DNA from: Hymenolepis diminuta
Taxonomy: Eukaryota > Platyhelminthes > Cestoda > Cyclophyllidea > Hymenolepididae
NCBI GenBank assembly: GCA_900708905.1
Contig: CAADRB010000063.1
Span: forward strand, 397,477 to 461,476
Direction: 5' to 3'
DNA length: 64,000 nt
In this document: piece after piece, positions 17,897 to 31,569 of the stretch
Numbering within the stretch: the first letter of the stretch is position 1
Layout: each line of letters begins with the position of its first letter
Made by a program: the position numbers and the translations under genes
Notes under the pieces: generated by a model
The model's database searches: none
What the model was told of the DNA's origin: nothing
What the model saw: the letters and a program-made list of their open reading frames with translations, nothing else

Positions 17897-20800
17897 CAAG
17901 TGAATTGCTCATTCTTAGATAAAACATAGAACTGTGACTGAGTCATGTTTGGTGGCTGAATACTAGGGTGATTAGTAGCGAAACTTGTTGGAGGGTAGAA
18001 GGTACAGATAGAAAGGGGCTGGCTGAGGGACCTAACTGTAGGCGTTGACCGGCGGGAATCGGGTTGGTGCGTACTGACTTTATAGTCTGACCGAGGGGAT
18101 GTTCTAGACATGATTAGATATAGATAGTATCGACAGGCAATCGAAATTATCAAGGGGAAGGTTGAATAGAGGACGACGTTTTGTTATACGGTTGCTTGAG
18201 TCTCCACGGGAGTTTTATTTGACAGGCCGATGTAGGCATAGGGATAAGATCCGGCCGATTGATAGAGTCTAAGAACATTAACAGTTAATCATTAACAACT
18301 CCTGAAAATTAAATCAGATAATAATTCTTTATTTAAGAGTTTTAACTGAGTACGCATTGCCGATCTCCTGTCAACTCTTTTATCCACACAATTGTAACTC
18401 ATCCTTCCGAAATAGACTATCTTTACGACTATCATGGCCTCGGTCGGCACATTTTGCGATTGAATTTAATGTCTGTAAAATATGTTCTGTCCCTGTTAGA
18501 GGCACACTTATTTCCGTCTATCCAAACGCATGAATCATCGGCAGGAGACGTTGCTGAAGTTACCGATTTATTATGGCTCACTAATTGGCACAAAATGAAT
18601 TATTGAAAAAAACATTGCTGGACAAAACGGTCAATTATTATCCTAGAGAAATTAATTTAACAATCCCTTGTTAATTATTCAGGAAATTTGCATATTTGTT
18701 AAAATGTGTCAAATTACATGGTCGTTGCCTTTCGGAAAATTTGAGTAAATTGGGGATGTTAGCATAATCTTGTGTTATTGACTTTGGAGCATTATAGCTA
18801 TTTTGGCAGCCTAACAAAGGTTTTATCTAATTAGGTGTAGAACAGGCTGCAGCTACCTTTAGAGCCGGAATCACTAAGTATATACATAATCGTTAAGCGA
18901 TCGCGTTTTAGACATTTTTCTTCCTCTTTAGGGCTTGATTAATATGTAGTCTTGGGTAATATTAAATAGAACTAATCGATAATAGGCTTGAACCAGAACT
19001 GTCTCCCCATTTACCAGCTTTTATTAAATTTCCGCAATTATTTTTCGGATTTCTCATTCTTCTTATTCTTCGATATTGAAACACGCTATTTTTTCAGTAA
19101 GCGTTTAATAACGCTGTCCAAACTCTGATGATTGGTTCACGGCCTTCAGCTAACGATGTTTTAAACGGATATTTCTATTCCTTTTTAATATTTTCTATCT
19201 GCTTACTTATAATTTTCCGAATACTCTTTTTTACTCTTTTCTCCTTAATCTGCCAGATTTAATCTTTCATTATTAAACTCTAGGAAGTGTATCAACTCCT
19301 TTTTAAAACATGAGAACCCGAAATTAAGCAAATTACCTTCAACAAATTAGAAGGGAAGTAGATAGTACAGCGTAAATAAATGAATAAATACCAAGACAGT
19401 TTGTGTGCTTTGATAACTACCTCTCCTCGTATTTGTTGAAGGTTAATCGCCTATATCATGTAAATATGTAAGCCATAAAGTCTTGTTCGTTACATCCAAC
19501 TCTGAGCGCTATTAATAATGTCCGTTTTCGGCTCGGTAAATAGACATTCATTAATGTGACTTTAATTGGCGCATTTACTAAAAGTTTACGCACAATGTAG
19601 TAAATAAAGATTGCGGGCTCGGAATTTGTTTATTAGTAAAAAACTTCTCCATGTTCTACTAGACAAAACTTAATAGTTAACGAAGCTTGTGAAATTTATG
19701 CACACAGTTCTAGGCGTATAATCATTTGGATGCTTTCACTGTCGTTAATTCAGGGAAGAGAGGAGTGTGAATGATAGAGTTTTGTATAGTCTTAGTCACC
19801 TATCAAGAAATGCCACCATTCTACTGAATAATGTGCTGAAATGGCTGCTTGTCAAAATTCCTACTAGTTTTAAGTCAGCCAAAAGTCTAGTATAACATCA
19901 GAATAGAAGGTAATATTCAAATACTTTGGGCTTTAATAAACAATAAATTATTGGGAATAGGGAACGCTGAAGTCTACAAATCTCAGGCAAAGTTGAATCA
20001 TTTTGTATTCACAAACAGATACCTTTGAGATAGGATTTTTCAGCAGTTTGCTCAATTCATTTTATCCTTTAATATTTTGGGCATATTTAAACTTGAAGTG
20101 CTGCATTCTTTCTCATGAAGTTGAGTTTTAGTTCGATTACTTTTATATTTTATTCTAACAAACTTTTACACTTTATAAACTGAAACATTTTGATGTGAGG
20201 TAGAAGAATGTATATAGCAAGCAAATCCAATAGGAAGATTAATTATTAGGGCTCCCTTGGTTTTTTGATATCATTATTAACTTCCGCCCTTTTTTCTTTC
20301 TCTCATTCAAGTGAGATTGCATAAATTTTTAGGTTCTGCAGCTCCTACTGACGACGAAATAATTGTAATGCTTGGTCATCAAGTCGAAATCATTTTTCAG
20401 GATATTGTCATAGTGAAATAACACTGATTTAAAATAGTCATTGTCACCAGGAAGTAGTGTAAAAATCAAGTTTCACTATAAATAAAATATAATAAAAAGT
20501 ATTTTAAAATACTCAAAATATAAAACTGTGGAATGTAAAGAAAACAATATCCTCACATGTCACTTAATGGTATTTACAAAATTTAAGGTAGAGTATAATC
20601 TAGATCTGTATCTGTAGAGATGGAAAAATTTTAAAAATTTTTGGGTATGAAGTTAAATGTGGTAAAGTGTAAAATACTGACTTACTTTCTAAAGGTCTAA
20701 TGTCATATTCTAACTTCTACTTAATTCCCAAGATGTTCGATTGGTCATTGCGCTATATACCTAGTTTTGTTTCGAATTAAAGCTAGACAAAACCATTCGT

Positions 20801-20999
20801 TAGTCCGGAACTTTGGAAATATCATTTCTTTCATAGTCAACAAAAAAATGTGCGGGTTAATCGGAGTGTCACCACATTATTTAATGATATTAGAATAAGC
20901 GAACATTGGTAATAGCTACTTGAGGGTAGCCGTTCTTTCTTCATCTGTTGTTGAATGAAAATATGTGCATAGTTTTAATGAGAAACCTCACCGAAGTCA

Positions 21000-21290
21000 A
21001 TTTATTCGGTGATAAGGAACCCGCTTGCCTTGGTAGTTCTACTCAGATGCGCAGTATAAACCTTCAAAGTCGCTGTTCATTGATCCGGTCGTGAGGAAGG
21101 ACTCGAGCTTGCAGGGATATGTGCGAAAGTCTCCATTGAATATGGCGTCAAAAAATGAACACCAAGTACTTTTCCGAGGTTTTTTTGCATTTTGCAGCAG
21201 AATGTGTCGTCTATTCGGATCGACCGGCAATCCTTATCGTATGGACTGTTGCATTCACTATCAACTTTTCTCGCGTGTTAATGGCAATTA
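21000..21290. other. GC-rich island with open frames on both strands
   Basis: About 290 nt with much higher GC than its flanks. It is open on the minus strand (21039-21230, begins PVDPNRRH) and on the plus strand (21091-21291). No splice junction or domain could be assigned. It may be an orphan exon, a pseudogene fragment or part of a repeat. Confidence 0.3.
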
Positions 21291-23979
21291 GGATTTCTAT
21301 AAAATTTGTTCGCGCTTACTAACTTACCGAAAGTGTTAACAGTATTTTATTGAAAAGAAATTTATAATTTATTAAATTTATATATGAATGCTTTGGTGGG
21401 ATTAGTATTTCCAATATTCCTTCTAATTCATAGCAACATTATTTTTCTGTTGAGTCATTGTTAAATTTATCTGATTTATTGGAGATCCTTCGGTTCGCCT
21501 ATGTCTTGGGTTGGTATCGATTAAATAAAACTACTTCTGGCCTTGTTTGTCAATTATTCAAGGGCGTTTGACTATGAAAATCTATAAAAATGAAGAGCCA
21601 TAAGCTTGGAATTGAACTCTTATGAATTTTGAAGTAAAATGTCATTTAATTATAATTTATCATTTAATTTACATTGCCTTCTGAAGTTTCGAAATCACGC
21701 ACGCAAGCCATCAGCTAGAAATAATTTTCAAGAAAACTGATTTACTGAAATAGAGAAATAATGAAATTAAATATATAAAGAAAATGTGATGAAATAAAGA
21801 TCTTTTAGTCATGGAATGTGAATTTCTGACCTGAAAGAACTTCAGAATACCTGCTTTCGCCAGAAGTGGATAATATTACTGTCTCGTTGGAATGGAAGAT
21901 CAACACCTCTAACTCAGATTTATTATCATTGCCCACAGCAAGGTAAAACAATGTGACTATTTTTCTGAATGCAGCGAACTATACACAATTCAAATGAAAG
22001 AAATATCTAAAGTCGGGGTATCGAAGGAGCTATAAAAATCGAATTTACTTCTCGAGGAAAATCTACTTCATAACCGTCAAGATAAAAAGATATTTACTAA
22101 AATTATTAATATTTCTCCTAGAGAAAAATTGACCTGTACCTTAATTTCCTTCCCATCATTATTAATCAACAGCATGGATTAAATCAAAATTCGATTTAAT
22201 ATGTAATTGCTAAAACATAAAATAAGAAAGTGCATATAGAGACGAATTAAAAGTTGCGCAATCGTCTGTTAACCCCCAAATAATGCAATTGTTATTTAAG
22301 TGTACAATACGAACATAAAATTCCCTTCTTTCATCATAGCGTGCCTGCTATTTCACGATGCTAAAGCTTATTTTCGCAAGTTTTGACTACTGAAATCTCC
22401 AAATGTTCTATCGATTCTCAAAAGCGATCACAACAATTTCAAATAATCTTTATGCAAGGGATGGTTTTTTTAACAAAATTAATAGCAATGTCACTCAAAG
22501 TTGATTAACTCACCGCTTCAGTTACGTCTTCCTCAAATACATTCTCCAAATCTTATTATAAATAATTAAAATGCAATGTTGCATGAAATTTGAATTTTCA
22601 AAATTGACCAATTTATTGGAACTCTATAAAATTGGGAAAAATATTGTTTCAGTAAATTGAGGATGATGCATTCTTGCCGATTGCCATGTTGAAATAAATA
22701 TAGCGATCATCAGGAGTTGCGAGAATCATCCCTAAAAGTATTTCTGCAATAAGAATTTCGAATGAACTTTGATATAATGCTTCTTCGTTGGAAATAAAAT
22801 TAATTTAATCATTTGAAATATAAAATTTTTCTTCCAAATCTTCCAAAATTTAAGACAATGAAAACGTAAAAATGAGCATTGATAACTTAAATGAGCTTGA
22901 ATATACCTTGTTATGATTGTATTCTCAATTTTGATGTAAACCACTCCTTCATGTGTAAAAATTTTGGCGAATTATTTAACTTTAATGTGAGCGTATAAAA
23001 TATATTTGATATTTAACGATGCATTATAAATGAAATTCACGTGGAATTCTAATTTATATGGATATATGATACTTTTGAAAGGGTTGACATTTTAAAATGG
23101 TGGCTAAAAGAGCCCCTTCTAATACCTCGTTTTGGAGAATAAATTATGTAGGTGGTGTTTTGAAAAACTGCACGAAGCTGGTCTAAATAAAGCTCATAAT
23201 AGCACAACAGAGGAACAGGGAAGGTAGAATGAAAGGGCAGGAAGTTCTCAAAGATCAGGAAAGATAGAAAGATGAGACAAGAAACCTTAAATGGTGCAAG
23301 AGTGAGAGGAAGCAACGGGCTTAACGCAATTGTCAATTCCATATCCAGCAACATGGGAATTTAGTTGAGTTATTCTGCATACTGGTTAGCGCCGGCAGGT
23401 AGAATTGTTAACTTAGCTTCTTTACAACGGCTTTGTGGTACTTGATGGCTTACAGAACAATATTTACGAAAGCAATAGATTTAGTAATAATAGGAGGATG
23501 AAAAGTTGTCCGATTGAAACGGGGAGCAGTTTGTGGGCATGTGTCAGGTGATATCAAAACTGATGCATTTTGGAGTATTTAGTTCTATTACCGTTTGTTA
23601 TTACTGAAAGAGAGCTGGTTTTGATAGACTATGGTTTCTCATAATTCCATGTTTGTTTTACTCAATAAAGATTGGTGTTTCGAAAGGATCTAAAGAATAA
23701 AATATTTTCATGTATATTAAAGAACCTTAATCGGCGTCCATTTCTAGTATTAAAGTTTAAAAATAATGGAAAGATTAACCAGATAGAAGGAATAGTAAGG
23801 TCTGACGATTATTGAATAACTAGTGATGAAGAATTTCTCGGGCAATTATTCAAAATTACCGCTAAATCAGTTCAGTAAGTACTTTTTTTGTGTATAATAA
23901 CGCTTAGAGTTGTGACATGTGATAAAACCTCTAAGCGCTGTCATTTTGAAAACGTTCGAGGCCAATGACATCTTCTAAA

Positions 23980-24190
23980 TATTTATTTTTAACTTTACTT
24001 TTACAAGTTTAAAGCTAACAAGAATGAAATAAAATGATATAAATTAATAAGCATTTTCTCATCGATGGTATTACCGCTTATTTTGTGTTTTTCTTCCCCT
24101 CCCTATTGAAAATTAAGTTTTAAGTTTGTCTCCTTTTTCCTCTCCAATACTATTGTGTAAATATTTTGGGTCGTTAGCTGGAATGGCATT
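23980..24190 (+). repeat. Possible 5' LTR remnant
   Basis: The run AATATTTTGGGTCGTTAGCTGG (24158-24179) and the pyrimidine tract before it correspond to sequence at about 26180-26240 on the other side of the pol remnant. Divergence is high and the ends cannot be fixed. Confidence 0.4.
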
Positions 24191-26054
24191 ATTTGGAAGA
24201 CTTTGAGCTGTCCTCTACTGAAACAAACCACTTATGGGGAAAATCTTTTGTTGACGCCTTAAAAGTGGAAGGTGAATTTGACCGTTAAGTTTACTATGGT
24301 GATTATCACATTATTCCAAATTGCTTCATATCGAATCAGCCTGCCTTGGATCTTTTGATCTCGATTGGTTGAACAAAGCTACAGAAGCATATCCCCATTT
24401 CTTTGGCGAAAATCACCTGTAACTCAGTCAACGAAACCAAAAGCCAGCTGGAATAATGTCAGAAAGAGGAATAAAAATCACAAAAAGAGTTCCAGCAAAC
24501 CTGTTAATAATACAGATATGAGAATTGAATTCGATTTTGGAACGACTGAGGATGAATAGGACAGAATTAAATGATTTGCCTCAGATTTTAGAAAAAGCAC
24601 GAAAGTCAAAGCAAACCTGAACCTGAAGGAAATTACAAAACCACTTTTCTGTCCGATTACTCTACCATACAAAGCGCAGATCAAGAGCTGTAAAGTCTTG
24701 AAAAAATTGGTACCCTACAACAGGTATTTCGCTCAAAATGGCCGGCGCCAATTGCAGTTGTGCGAAAACAGAAAGATAGTATTCGTTTATGTACCGATTT
24801 TTCCACTTATCTGAATCCGGCTCTTGAAGATGACCACCATCTTCTTCCTGTCACTGAAGATATTTAGGCAACCCCAAATTGTGACACTTCTTTTGCGAAG
24901 TTGGATTTACGAGAGGCTTATCTGCAGGTCAGGATCGAACCAGAATGTCAAGAGTATCTGATCCTCAGTACAAACCTTGACCTATATCAATTTACTAGAC
25001 TTCCGTTCGGAGTGAAAACAGTCTCTTCTATCTTCCAACACATAATGGGCAACAGATAAAGCAGAGCTGTATATCTCAGCGATATCATAGCAGTTGGACA
25101 AACGGAGAAAAAAATCTCTAGAAGCTAAAAAATGCCTACTTGATCGCAATATCAATTATTGTTTGCACCTGAAGCTAGAGAAGTGCGAGTTCTTGAAATT
25201 CATTAAATATTTTGGCTTCATCTTTGACTCGGAAGGTGACCATACTGATCCTGAACAAAGTCGAGCTCTTGTGGACATGTTATTTCCAATCAGTGTCTAA
25301 ACTCTTCGATCATTCCTGGGATTAGCTAGTTACTATCAGTGTTCTTGATCTTATCTTTAAGACGTGCGTTTTCTCAGAAACTCCGGTGATAGACAATGGA
25401 ACACAGCTCCGTTCGTCTCTGTTCGAAGAATACTTCAAACAAAGAGCTACCGATCACATCTATCAACCCCAATGTATTCCGCAATAAACCAGACAGAGTG
25501 ATTTGTCGACGCTTTCAAAAGGACCTTTCTCAAAAGAAAAGAGAGAGGGAGCAACAGAGGAAGTTATTCAAAAGTTCTTGTGGACCTGGGAGGGGGAAGT
25601 GACTTCTCATCTGATGCGGTTTGGTAAATCGTCTACATAACCGCCAGTGGAAAGAACAGTTTGAAACAACCGTGCTTTGATACCGAAGAGCAAGACAAAT
25701 GAAACAAATCAAAGTAATAAAAGAGGTATGTTCACTGCCTGTGATCTCGCGTTTGTCCTTGATTTTCGATTCAGTCATCCCTGGACAAGTGGAACTCTGA
25801 TCAGTCAATGCGGAAATGTCACCAATGAAATCCGGGTAAATGATGCTATTCGGATCAACTGCCAATTTCACACATTGCGGGAACTAAATCAACGCCACAT
25901 CCTGTTGGAAGATTTCAAACTTCCACCCTCTAAGTCTGGAAAGGTCTATGAAAGAACTCCAGAAAAACAGAAACACTTCTTCTATGAAGTGAGCAGCTTA
26001 ATAAGTGATGGTGTCAAGAAAAAATAGAAATGCAAATTATTGTGTATTTTTATC

Positions 26055-26245
26055 ATCGGCGATATTAACTTTTACTTTTATTGAAAATAGTGTTTATTTA
26101 TTAAACTATTTATCCTTGAACTGAACACAATTTGCGCTAGATAACTGTATATCATTAATATAAAGTTCTAAATTTTTATGTGTCTTCTCTTTCATCTCTA
26201 CCGCTATTTTATGGATATTTTGGGATTGTTAGTTGGAATTACCCT
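26055..26245 (+). repeat. Possible 3' LTR remnant
   Basis: Contains GATATTTTGGGATTGTTAGT near 26215, followed by TGGAATTA. This parallels the segment upstream of the pol remnant, and the CTCTTTCATCTCTACC tract before it also matches. Confidence 0.4.
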
Positions 26246-28489
26246 AGCAACCCGTTAACTACATTTGAAATGTAACTGAAAGCGTATAATTATAAACCTG
26301 TTCATTGATTAATAAATTGTATTAATACCATTTTCATAAAGTAAAAGTCAGATATTCATAAAATTATTGACATAACCCTCAAAATTCAAACAAATACAAG
26401 TTATCATCGAGGAAAGCAAACGATACAAAGAATAAAAGGAGACGATTAAAAAGGTGTTGAGAATAAAGTTTTATTTCATTTGATTTTTTGGATTTGAGTT
26501 ATGGAACATTAAATTCATGGGTAATTAACTGCTTCGCATTCCCAAATAAAATTTTCTGATTTATCCCCTAGAATACAAAGCAAATGTTTGTTTACGGTGC
26601 CCAGTACTTATTGATCAATTGATTAATTAGGCCGCTCAATCGTGCTACTTTAATTCATGACTTATCACCAAGGGCGGGAAATTGGGATGATCTTGCCCGA
26701 TCAATCGCAAACGTATCGGAGCTACGTAGAGACCACTCAGGATAATCTGAAAGCACATTAATTCAAACACTCTGGAAGTCAATGTATAATATTAAATTAC
26801 TTTCTCCATAAGTTTCCCCTTCAAAATTGAAAAACCTAAGCGTGATATATTCTATTGACTCCATTCTTTGTTCTAATCGGCTAATTAAATATTTTAAATA
26901 ACTCATGAAAAATCAAAAGATTTTAACTAAATTTGAGAAACTTATGTCGATGCCGGTGGAGTTACGTAAAGCTCCCAGAAGTACAAATAAACCATTTATA
27001 AAATTAAGACCATAAGGCGAAACTGAGGATTTGTCTGGTTCATACTAAATTTTGTTGAAATAAACCTAACAGTCTTAGACTTAACGGAGTTCTAACTCAA
27101 TTGAACAGATGTCCGGAGAATTGAATAACTCCAGTAATATACCGAATAAGAATTTATATACTGATACCGCAGGCAAGAATGAAATATGCGGGTGTGCATG
27201 GAGCTGAGCTGGCAGGAATTCTAACAGAGATTAATATTCTTCAAGTATTGAGTACGATGGCCAATAAGAAGTCCACGTCCTTAAATAAAGCATTGTGGAT
27301 AAGAGTAGAAACCGCATACACGATTGGATTAATGAACTTGAGATCAGTGGCGAATAGAGAAAGAGCTACACGCACGATCGGTAACGGTTTAGTGAATGGT
27401 AATGTTTAGCAAAACTGTGTTTGCACGCGAAATACAAATATGTGGCAACAGGGTGAATGGTCATCATATTGACCTGATGGGACATAACATGCAGTCGATA
27501 TGAATAAGCTAGAGACAACGTGTGATCAAGTCCGTAATGGATTTAGACTTAAAATCACTTGAGAAAAAATATCAAAATAAACTAAGTTTACCATTTAGAT
27601 TCAGAAAGTGTCCTGGCTTTCTCCTAGTCAAGCTTTCTTGAAAACTCTTGAAAGAGTATTCAACATCGAAAATTTAAGAGGTCGTTAGAGAAGTGTTACT
27701 TTAGGAAGCGTTCTTCAATTTCCGAACATTGTTATTACTTAAAACAGCTTAGATGTTTATTATTTAACATTGAAAACATATTACGAATTTTATTAATAGG
27801 TAGAATGGTGAAATTATTACAACCGTGAAGAAAGTGCAGATGTATGGGAGTGAAGTGACCAACATATGTTAATTTGTTATAGCAATCGCACTTCTTAACT
27901 GTCAGACGATGGTTACTTTATTGGTCACTCATCAGACTAACAAAGAACACAACACTGTAAACCTAGCTCAGCGTTATTTGGTATCTTAGTCACAGCCCAG
28001 TTTCAATTTGCTACTGACTCATTTCTTTCTGTTCATGTTTCTGTTTCCTCTTTACAACACTTTCTCGCTCGTTTCTTGCCGATGTCCATGAAATCGGTGA
28101 ATTCACTCAAATGTGGATCTTCTGGTTTGAAGAAGAAGTTTGTTTTTTGTTAGCTCTTGGAAATATCCTTAGTCTTGCAAGGGGATTTCCAAAACTAATT
28201 TGGCCAGGCATCAGGAAACTCAACCACCCACTAGCAAATAATAATCTTTTATATTTAAAGCATTAAATGACTATTAAAAGTAAACCATTCTTTGGTAAAT
28301 AAAAGCAAAAATCGGAATTTAACGTCCGCATACTTTCATACACCAAATCTCGAAATTCGGTACCTCTGTCATACTATCATAACAGTTCAATAATAAAATG
28401 CCTTCATTTGAGGATTTTTGGAATGATAATAAGGTCGAACCTTAATAATAACCGTAAATAATTACGATCAGGCGCATTTTAATATTATC
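26246..28489. other. Unannotated AT-rich spacer with two GC-richer stretches
   Basis: No recognisable gene. 27100-27500 and 27880-28220 are less AT-rich. The first includes a 76-codon plus frame (27179-27409) without splice sites or motifs. These may be remnants of unclassified repeats. Confidence 0.4.
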
Positions 28490-29445
28490 AATTTCAAGAA
28501 CTGGCAGGCTGTGTAGCAAGATCTGACAAGCTGAAATGACAATCAACTTTTTCTCGTTTATATAAAGTGAAAACTGCCCAAGATCTGGTGTTCCCGTATT
28601 CGAAATTCGGGTATCAAATAATGCAACTTGGAAATTATCTTCTGGTTAGCCTTTGCTAATGAATGATTGCCAGTCACGGTCGGATATTCATTTCCGTCGG
28701 AGTTATTGAGGAACAGGCTTTGACACCGACAGGAACCGGGTCAACTACTTAAATGTCAGTTAGTAGACCATGAGAATATTAATCACAATTACCTTTACAT
28801 AATTGAAAAGCGAATCACTCGGGACAGAATCTTTGGATGCGGGAGTCGAAGAAAGGAAAGCAAAATCAATTAAAACAGGACCGAAAACTCCTCGGTTAAA
28901 AAACTTCTTCACACTTACTTTACTTCCTGCTCTTCTCATCCCCATTCTCACATCCGCAACGGCAAATCTGGCGGTGAAATGTCATTATAAATAGTATATG
29001 AGTGGAAAGGACCTGAAAGGGTATCAACGTAGGTAGTTTGATTTATCCTGCTGATATAATCAATGAATTTACTCTACAGCGAGAAATCCATACACAATGT
29101 TGAATCCGCAAAATCAAATATAATCCTTACTAAGCACAAATAAGTAACATGAACGCTTAAATATCATAAACGATATATGCAAAATTTAGAAATGTTTAAC
29201 TAATCACTTTCTAATTCGCCACTAGGCGCGCTTTTACCACTTAAAACGTCTTTCAAGGTAGATGCGGTATCTCCAGGGTTTCCGTTTCAGTAAGTAATCA
29301 AAATGAGATGTATATCTGAATAAAAAGATCTACTTAAGTCGAGAAGACGCATCATAACACAATCGATGAAAGGGATAACTCGGTGATTGAAGGAGATACC
29401 AGACCTCCAATGATCAATCGGAATGGTGAGCAATTTAAATTAGAG
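28490..29445 (-). pseudogene. Inverted, decayed copy of Lrrk exons q-t
   Basis: The reverse complement follows 10525-11575 of the intact gene exon by exon. Near 29345-29440 it matches the COR-kinase linker (CACCGAGTTAT, GATGCGTC.TCTCGACTTA). Near 29200-29290 it matches the pre-kinase linker. At 28760-28950 it has a glycine-loop copy reading FNRGVFGPV, with the key glycines altered. At 28510-28750 it matches the beta-3 exon. Intron sequence between these exons is also recognisable, so this is a genomic duplication. Stops, indels and a deletion of about 40 nt make it non-coding. Confidence 0.85.
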
Positions 29446-29649
29446 GGCAATAATCAAGTAGAGCCTTTATAACGAATGAAATCAGTAAATAAAAAAATTT
29501 AAAGTTATTAGAATTCCAATAAAAGTGCTAAATTATGGGTGTTTGCTACGTAGTAAAGCCTAGTATTACTATTGAGTTCTGGCATCTGTAGGCAATTTTG
29601 TGTACTTTCTGTGGTATTTTGAGACAAATGGAAATAAACATGCAAGTGG

Positions 29650-29815
29650 AAGTTCGATTTGGCTAATGAAAAGAGTGATCTTTGAGGACTGGATGAGGCG
29701 AAGTTGAAGGTGTGGAACCTCTGCTTTATGCGGTTACAACTGGCTGTATGGAGATGAGTCGGAATAGGCTGATACGAATGGATTAATCGTTGAGGTTTTC
29801 GGTAAATTTTTCGCG
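29650..29815 (+). pseudogene. Decayed copy of Lrrk exon o
   Basis: Matches 8385-8560, for example GAGGACTGGATGA and GTTGAGGTTTTCGGTAA, including the exon-intron boundary. It has in-frame stops and an internal deletion. It lies directly beside the inverted block but in the opposite orientation. Confidence 0.8.
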
Positions 29816-31569
29816 AAATTTATCTTGAGAATCTAAACACATTTATTATTATGGAACCAGCTATTATATTAGAATTAGCAATCGTTTATTGGCAAAGGTG
29901 AACCAGAAGATGATTTTCAATTTACATCACTTGAACCTCGGACTCTATTCATGACAAAACTTGTGGTTTATAATCGGAGAGCATAATACACTTCGGATCC
30001 AGCATTATAATCATATTCTCTTAGTAGCTTAAAATACCAAAGTTGAAAAAGGAAAATTGCCTAAGCCTTTACCCTTGCAATGTTTAACAACCACATGACC
30101 ACGGAAAAGGAAGGAGACAGGAACCGTACTGTAATGTCGATATAGGGAGAAAATAGTAGAAAACTTCGGCCTTGAAACTCTTAAGTAAAAATTGTGATCT
30201 ATTAGCATAGTTTGGATTAGCAATGTAGGTGTTGGATAATGCGGAAAATCAATGAACAACTTACAGTCCGGGAGATGAGTCATTTGCAGGCGGAGGTAAT
30301 GATGGTAGAATAAGGATGGAAATATGCTTTCTGGAAGGTCTAGTTTACTGCTATTTAGGACGGCTAAATTATACGGGGTTTAATCAGCTAGAGAAAGCTA
30401 GGCTGCACATCTTTTTTATTTAGCAAAGCTTTTCTGCAGGAGTGATGACCAAAAATTGATGATTTGGTCATCTGTTGTTACTTGTATGTCTTTGTCTCAC
30501 GGACCTTCATAAATTGTGCCATTTGCGAGCCTTTTCATCAGTTGGAGTCTACCTTTGCATGATCAATAGTTAATGTGGGCATTCAAGAGCGTGTGTCAGT
30601 CTTCGCTAATATTTATTTAACCGCACATTCCAAAAATAAATCTTCAAATTCATCCAATAACAAAAAAACAAGTAACCATCTTGAACCGGAGCTGTTAGTA
30701 TATAAGATAAGGTTTGTGATTAGAAGGAATACCAAATTAACTATATAAGGTGCTATCTCTACAGTTGATTAATGTCACATTTTATTAGAAAAAGCTAACT
30801 TTTCTAAAAAGAACAATTCCAGCTATATTACCCGATATATAGAAAACGACTAATCAGTTTTTACAGGCTTTTGTTAGCATGCATTGATAGAATGGGCTAT
30901 GGCTTCCGATGGTTGCGTATAATATGAAACTATTGACCTCTTCTAGATTATAAAAACCTCACTAAGGTTGGAAAAATAAGTAGACGGAATCATAAAGCTG
31001 TTGTAGTACTTACGCTTTCTGACTCATAGATCTGCTCAGACTCTAAGTATTGGAGACCTACCGGCTCATATTTTTGATTTGACTGTCAATTTTCTATCAG
31101 TAGTCCTAGAAAACCGAAACGGTCAAACAGCATTATTGTGCTTCATCTTGCATGTTCCAAATAGACCAGATTGTCCTCGCTCAGTACAGACACCTCTCTC
31201 TGTCCTCCCAATCATTTTTTTACTCCTTTCCTGTCTCATTCGTTCAAAATTGTCCAATACATGTACAAAAAACCCAAATCTTGCTGTTCTTACTAGTTAA
31301 TGGCTGTTTTTCCCCGTTAGCCTCGAAAACTTGAGTGGTTCTGTGAAAGAGTATATAGACCATCTTATTCTGGCTCTCAAAGTAGCTTTGTAAACGGATT
31401 TAAAGCTACTTTACTGCGCAATATTGGAAGAGTAACTCAAAGGTGGGGCATTGAGACACTAAGTATAGATTTAAGTAAATATGACAAAATTTACGTAAAG
31501 AAGTGACTAGCCATGAATTCATCTCGTGCCATTTCCCATTCTTTAGATTAAGTTTCGCTGTTCTGTGCC
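29816..31569. other. Spacer between Lrrk pseudogene blocks
   Basis: I could not align this to any Lrrk exon. In particular, no copy of the catalytic-core exons u and v is visible. Several GC-richer stretches (30030-30330, 30420-30620, 31080-31330) may be repeat-derived. Confidence 0.4.

Larger units (their letters stand above)
17581..23979. other. Non-coding and repeat-poor stretch downstream of Lrrk
   Basis: Includes the Lrrk 3' UTR of unknown length. There is a GC-richer block at 17860-18260 with a perfect hairpin at 17869-17896. After that the sequence is mostly AT-rich. A second GC-richer island lies at about 21000-21290. I see no gene with splice or family support. The 101-codon minus frame at 23049-23354 is low-complexity and hydrophobic. 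Confidence 0.5.
23980..26245 (+). mobile_element. Ty3/gypsy LTR retrotransposon remnant
   Basis: Decayed and internally deleted. From about 24680 a reverse transcriptase can be followed across frames: TDFSTYLN, LREAYLQV, FTRLPFGVKT, then VYLSDII in place of the YLDD active site. LKLEKCEF and FGFIFDSEG follow, then TLRSFLGLASYY at about 25300-25340. The sequence then jumps directly to late integrase (VIDNGTQL at 25390), so RNase H and the zinc-finger part of integrase are missing. The integrase tail with FRFSHPWTSGT lies at 25720-25950. Many stops and frameshifts make it inactive. Gag is absent. Confidence 0.85.

Noticed and set aside
23049..23354. 101-codon minus-strand open frame
   Set aside because: Hydrophobic, Leu/Phe/Ser-rich reading of a purine-rich plus strand, typical of a composition artefact.
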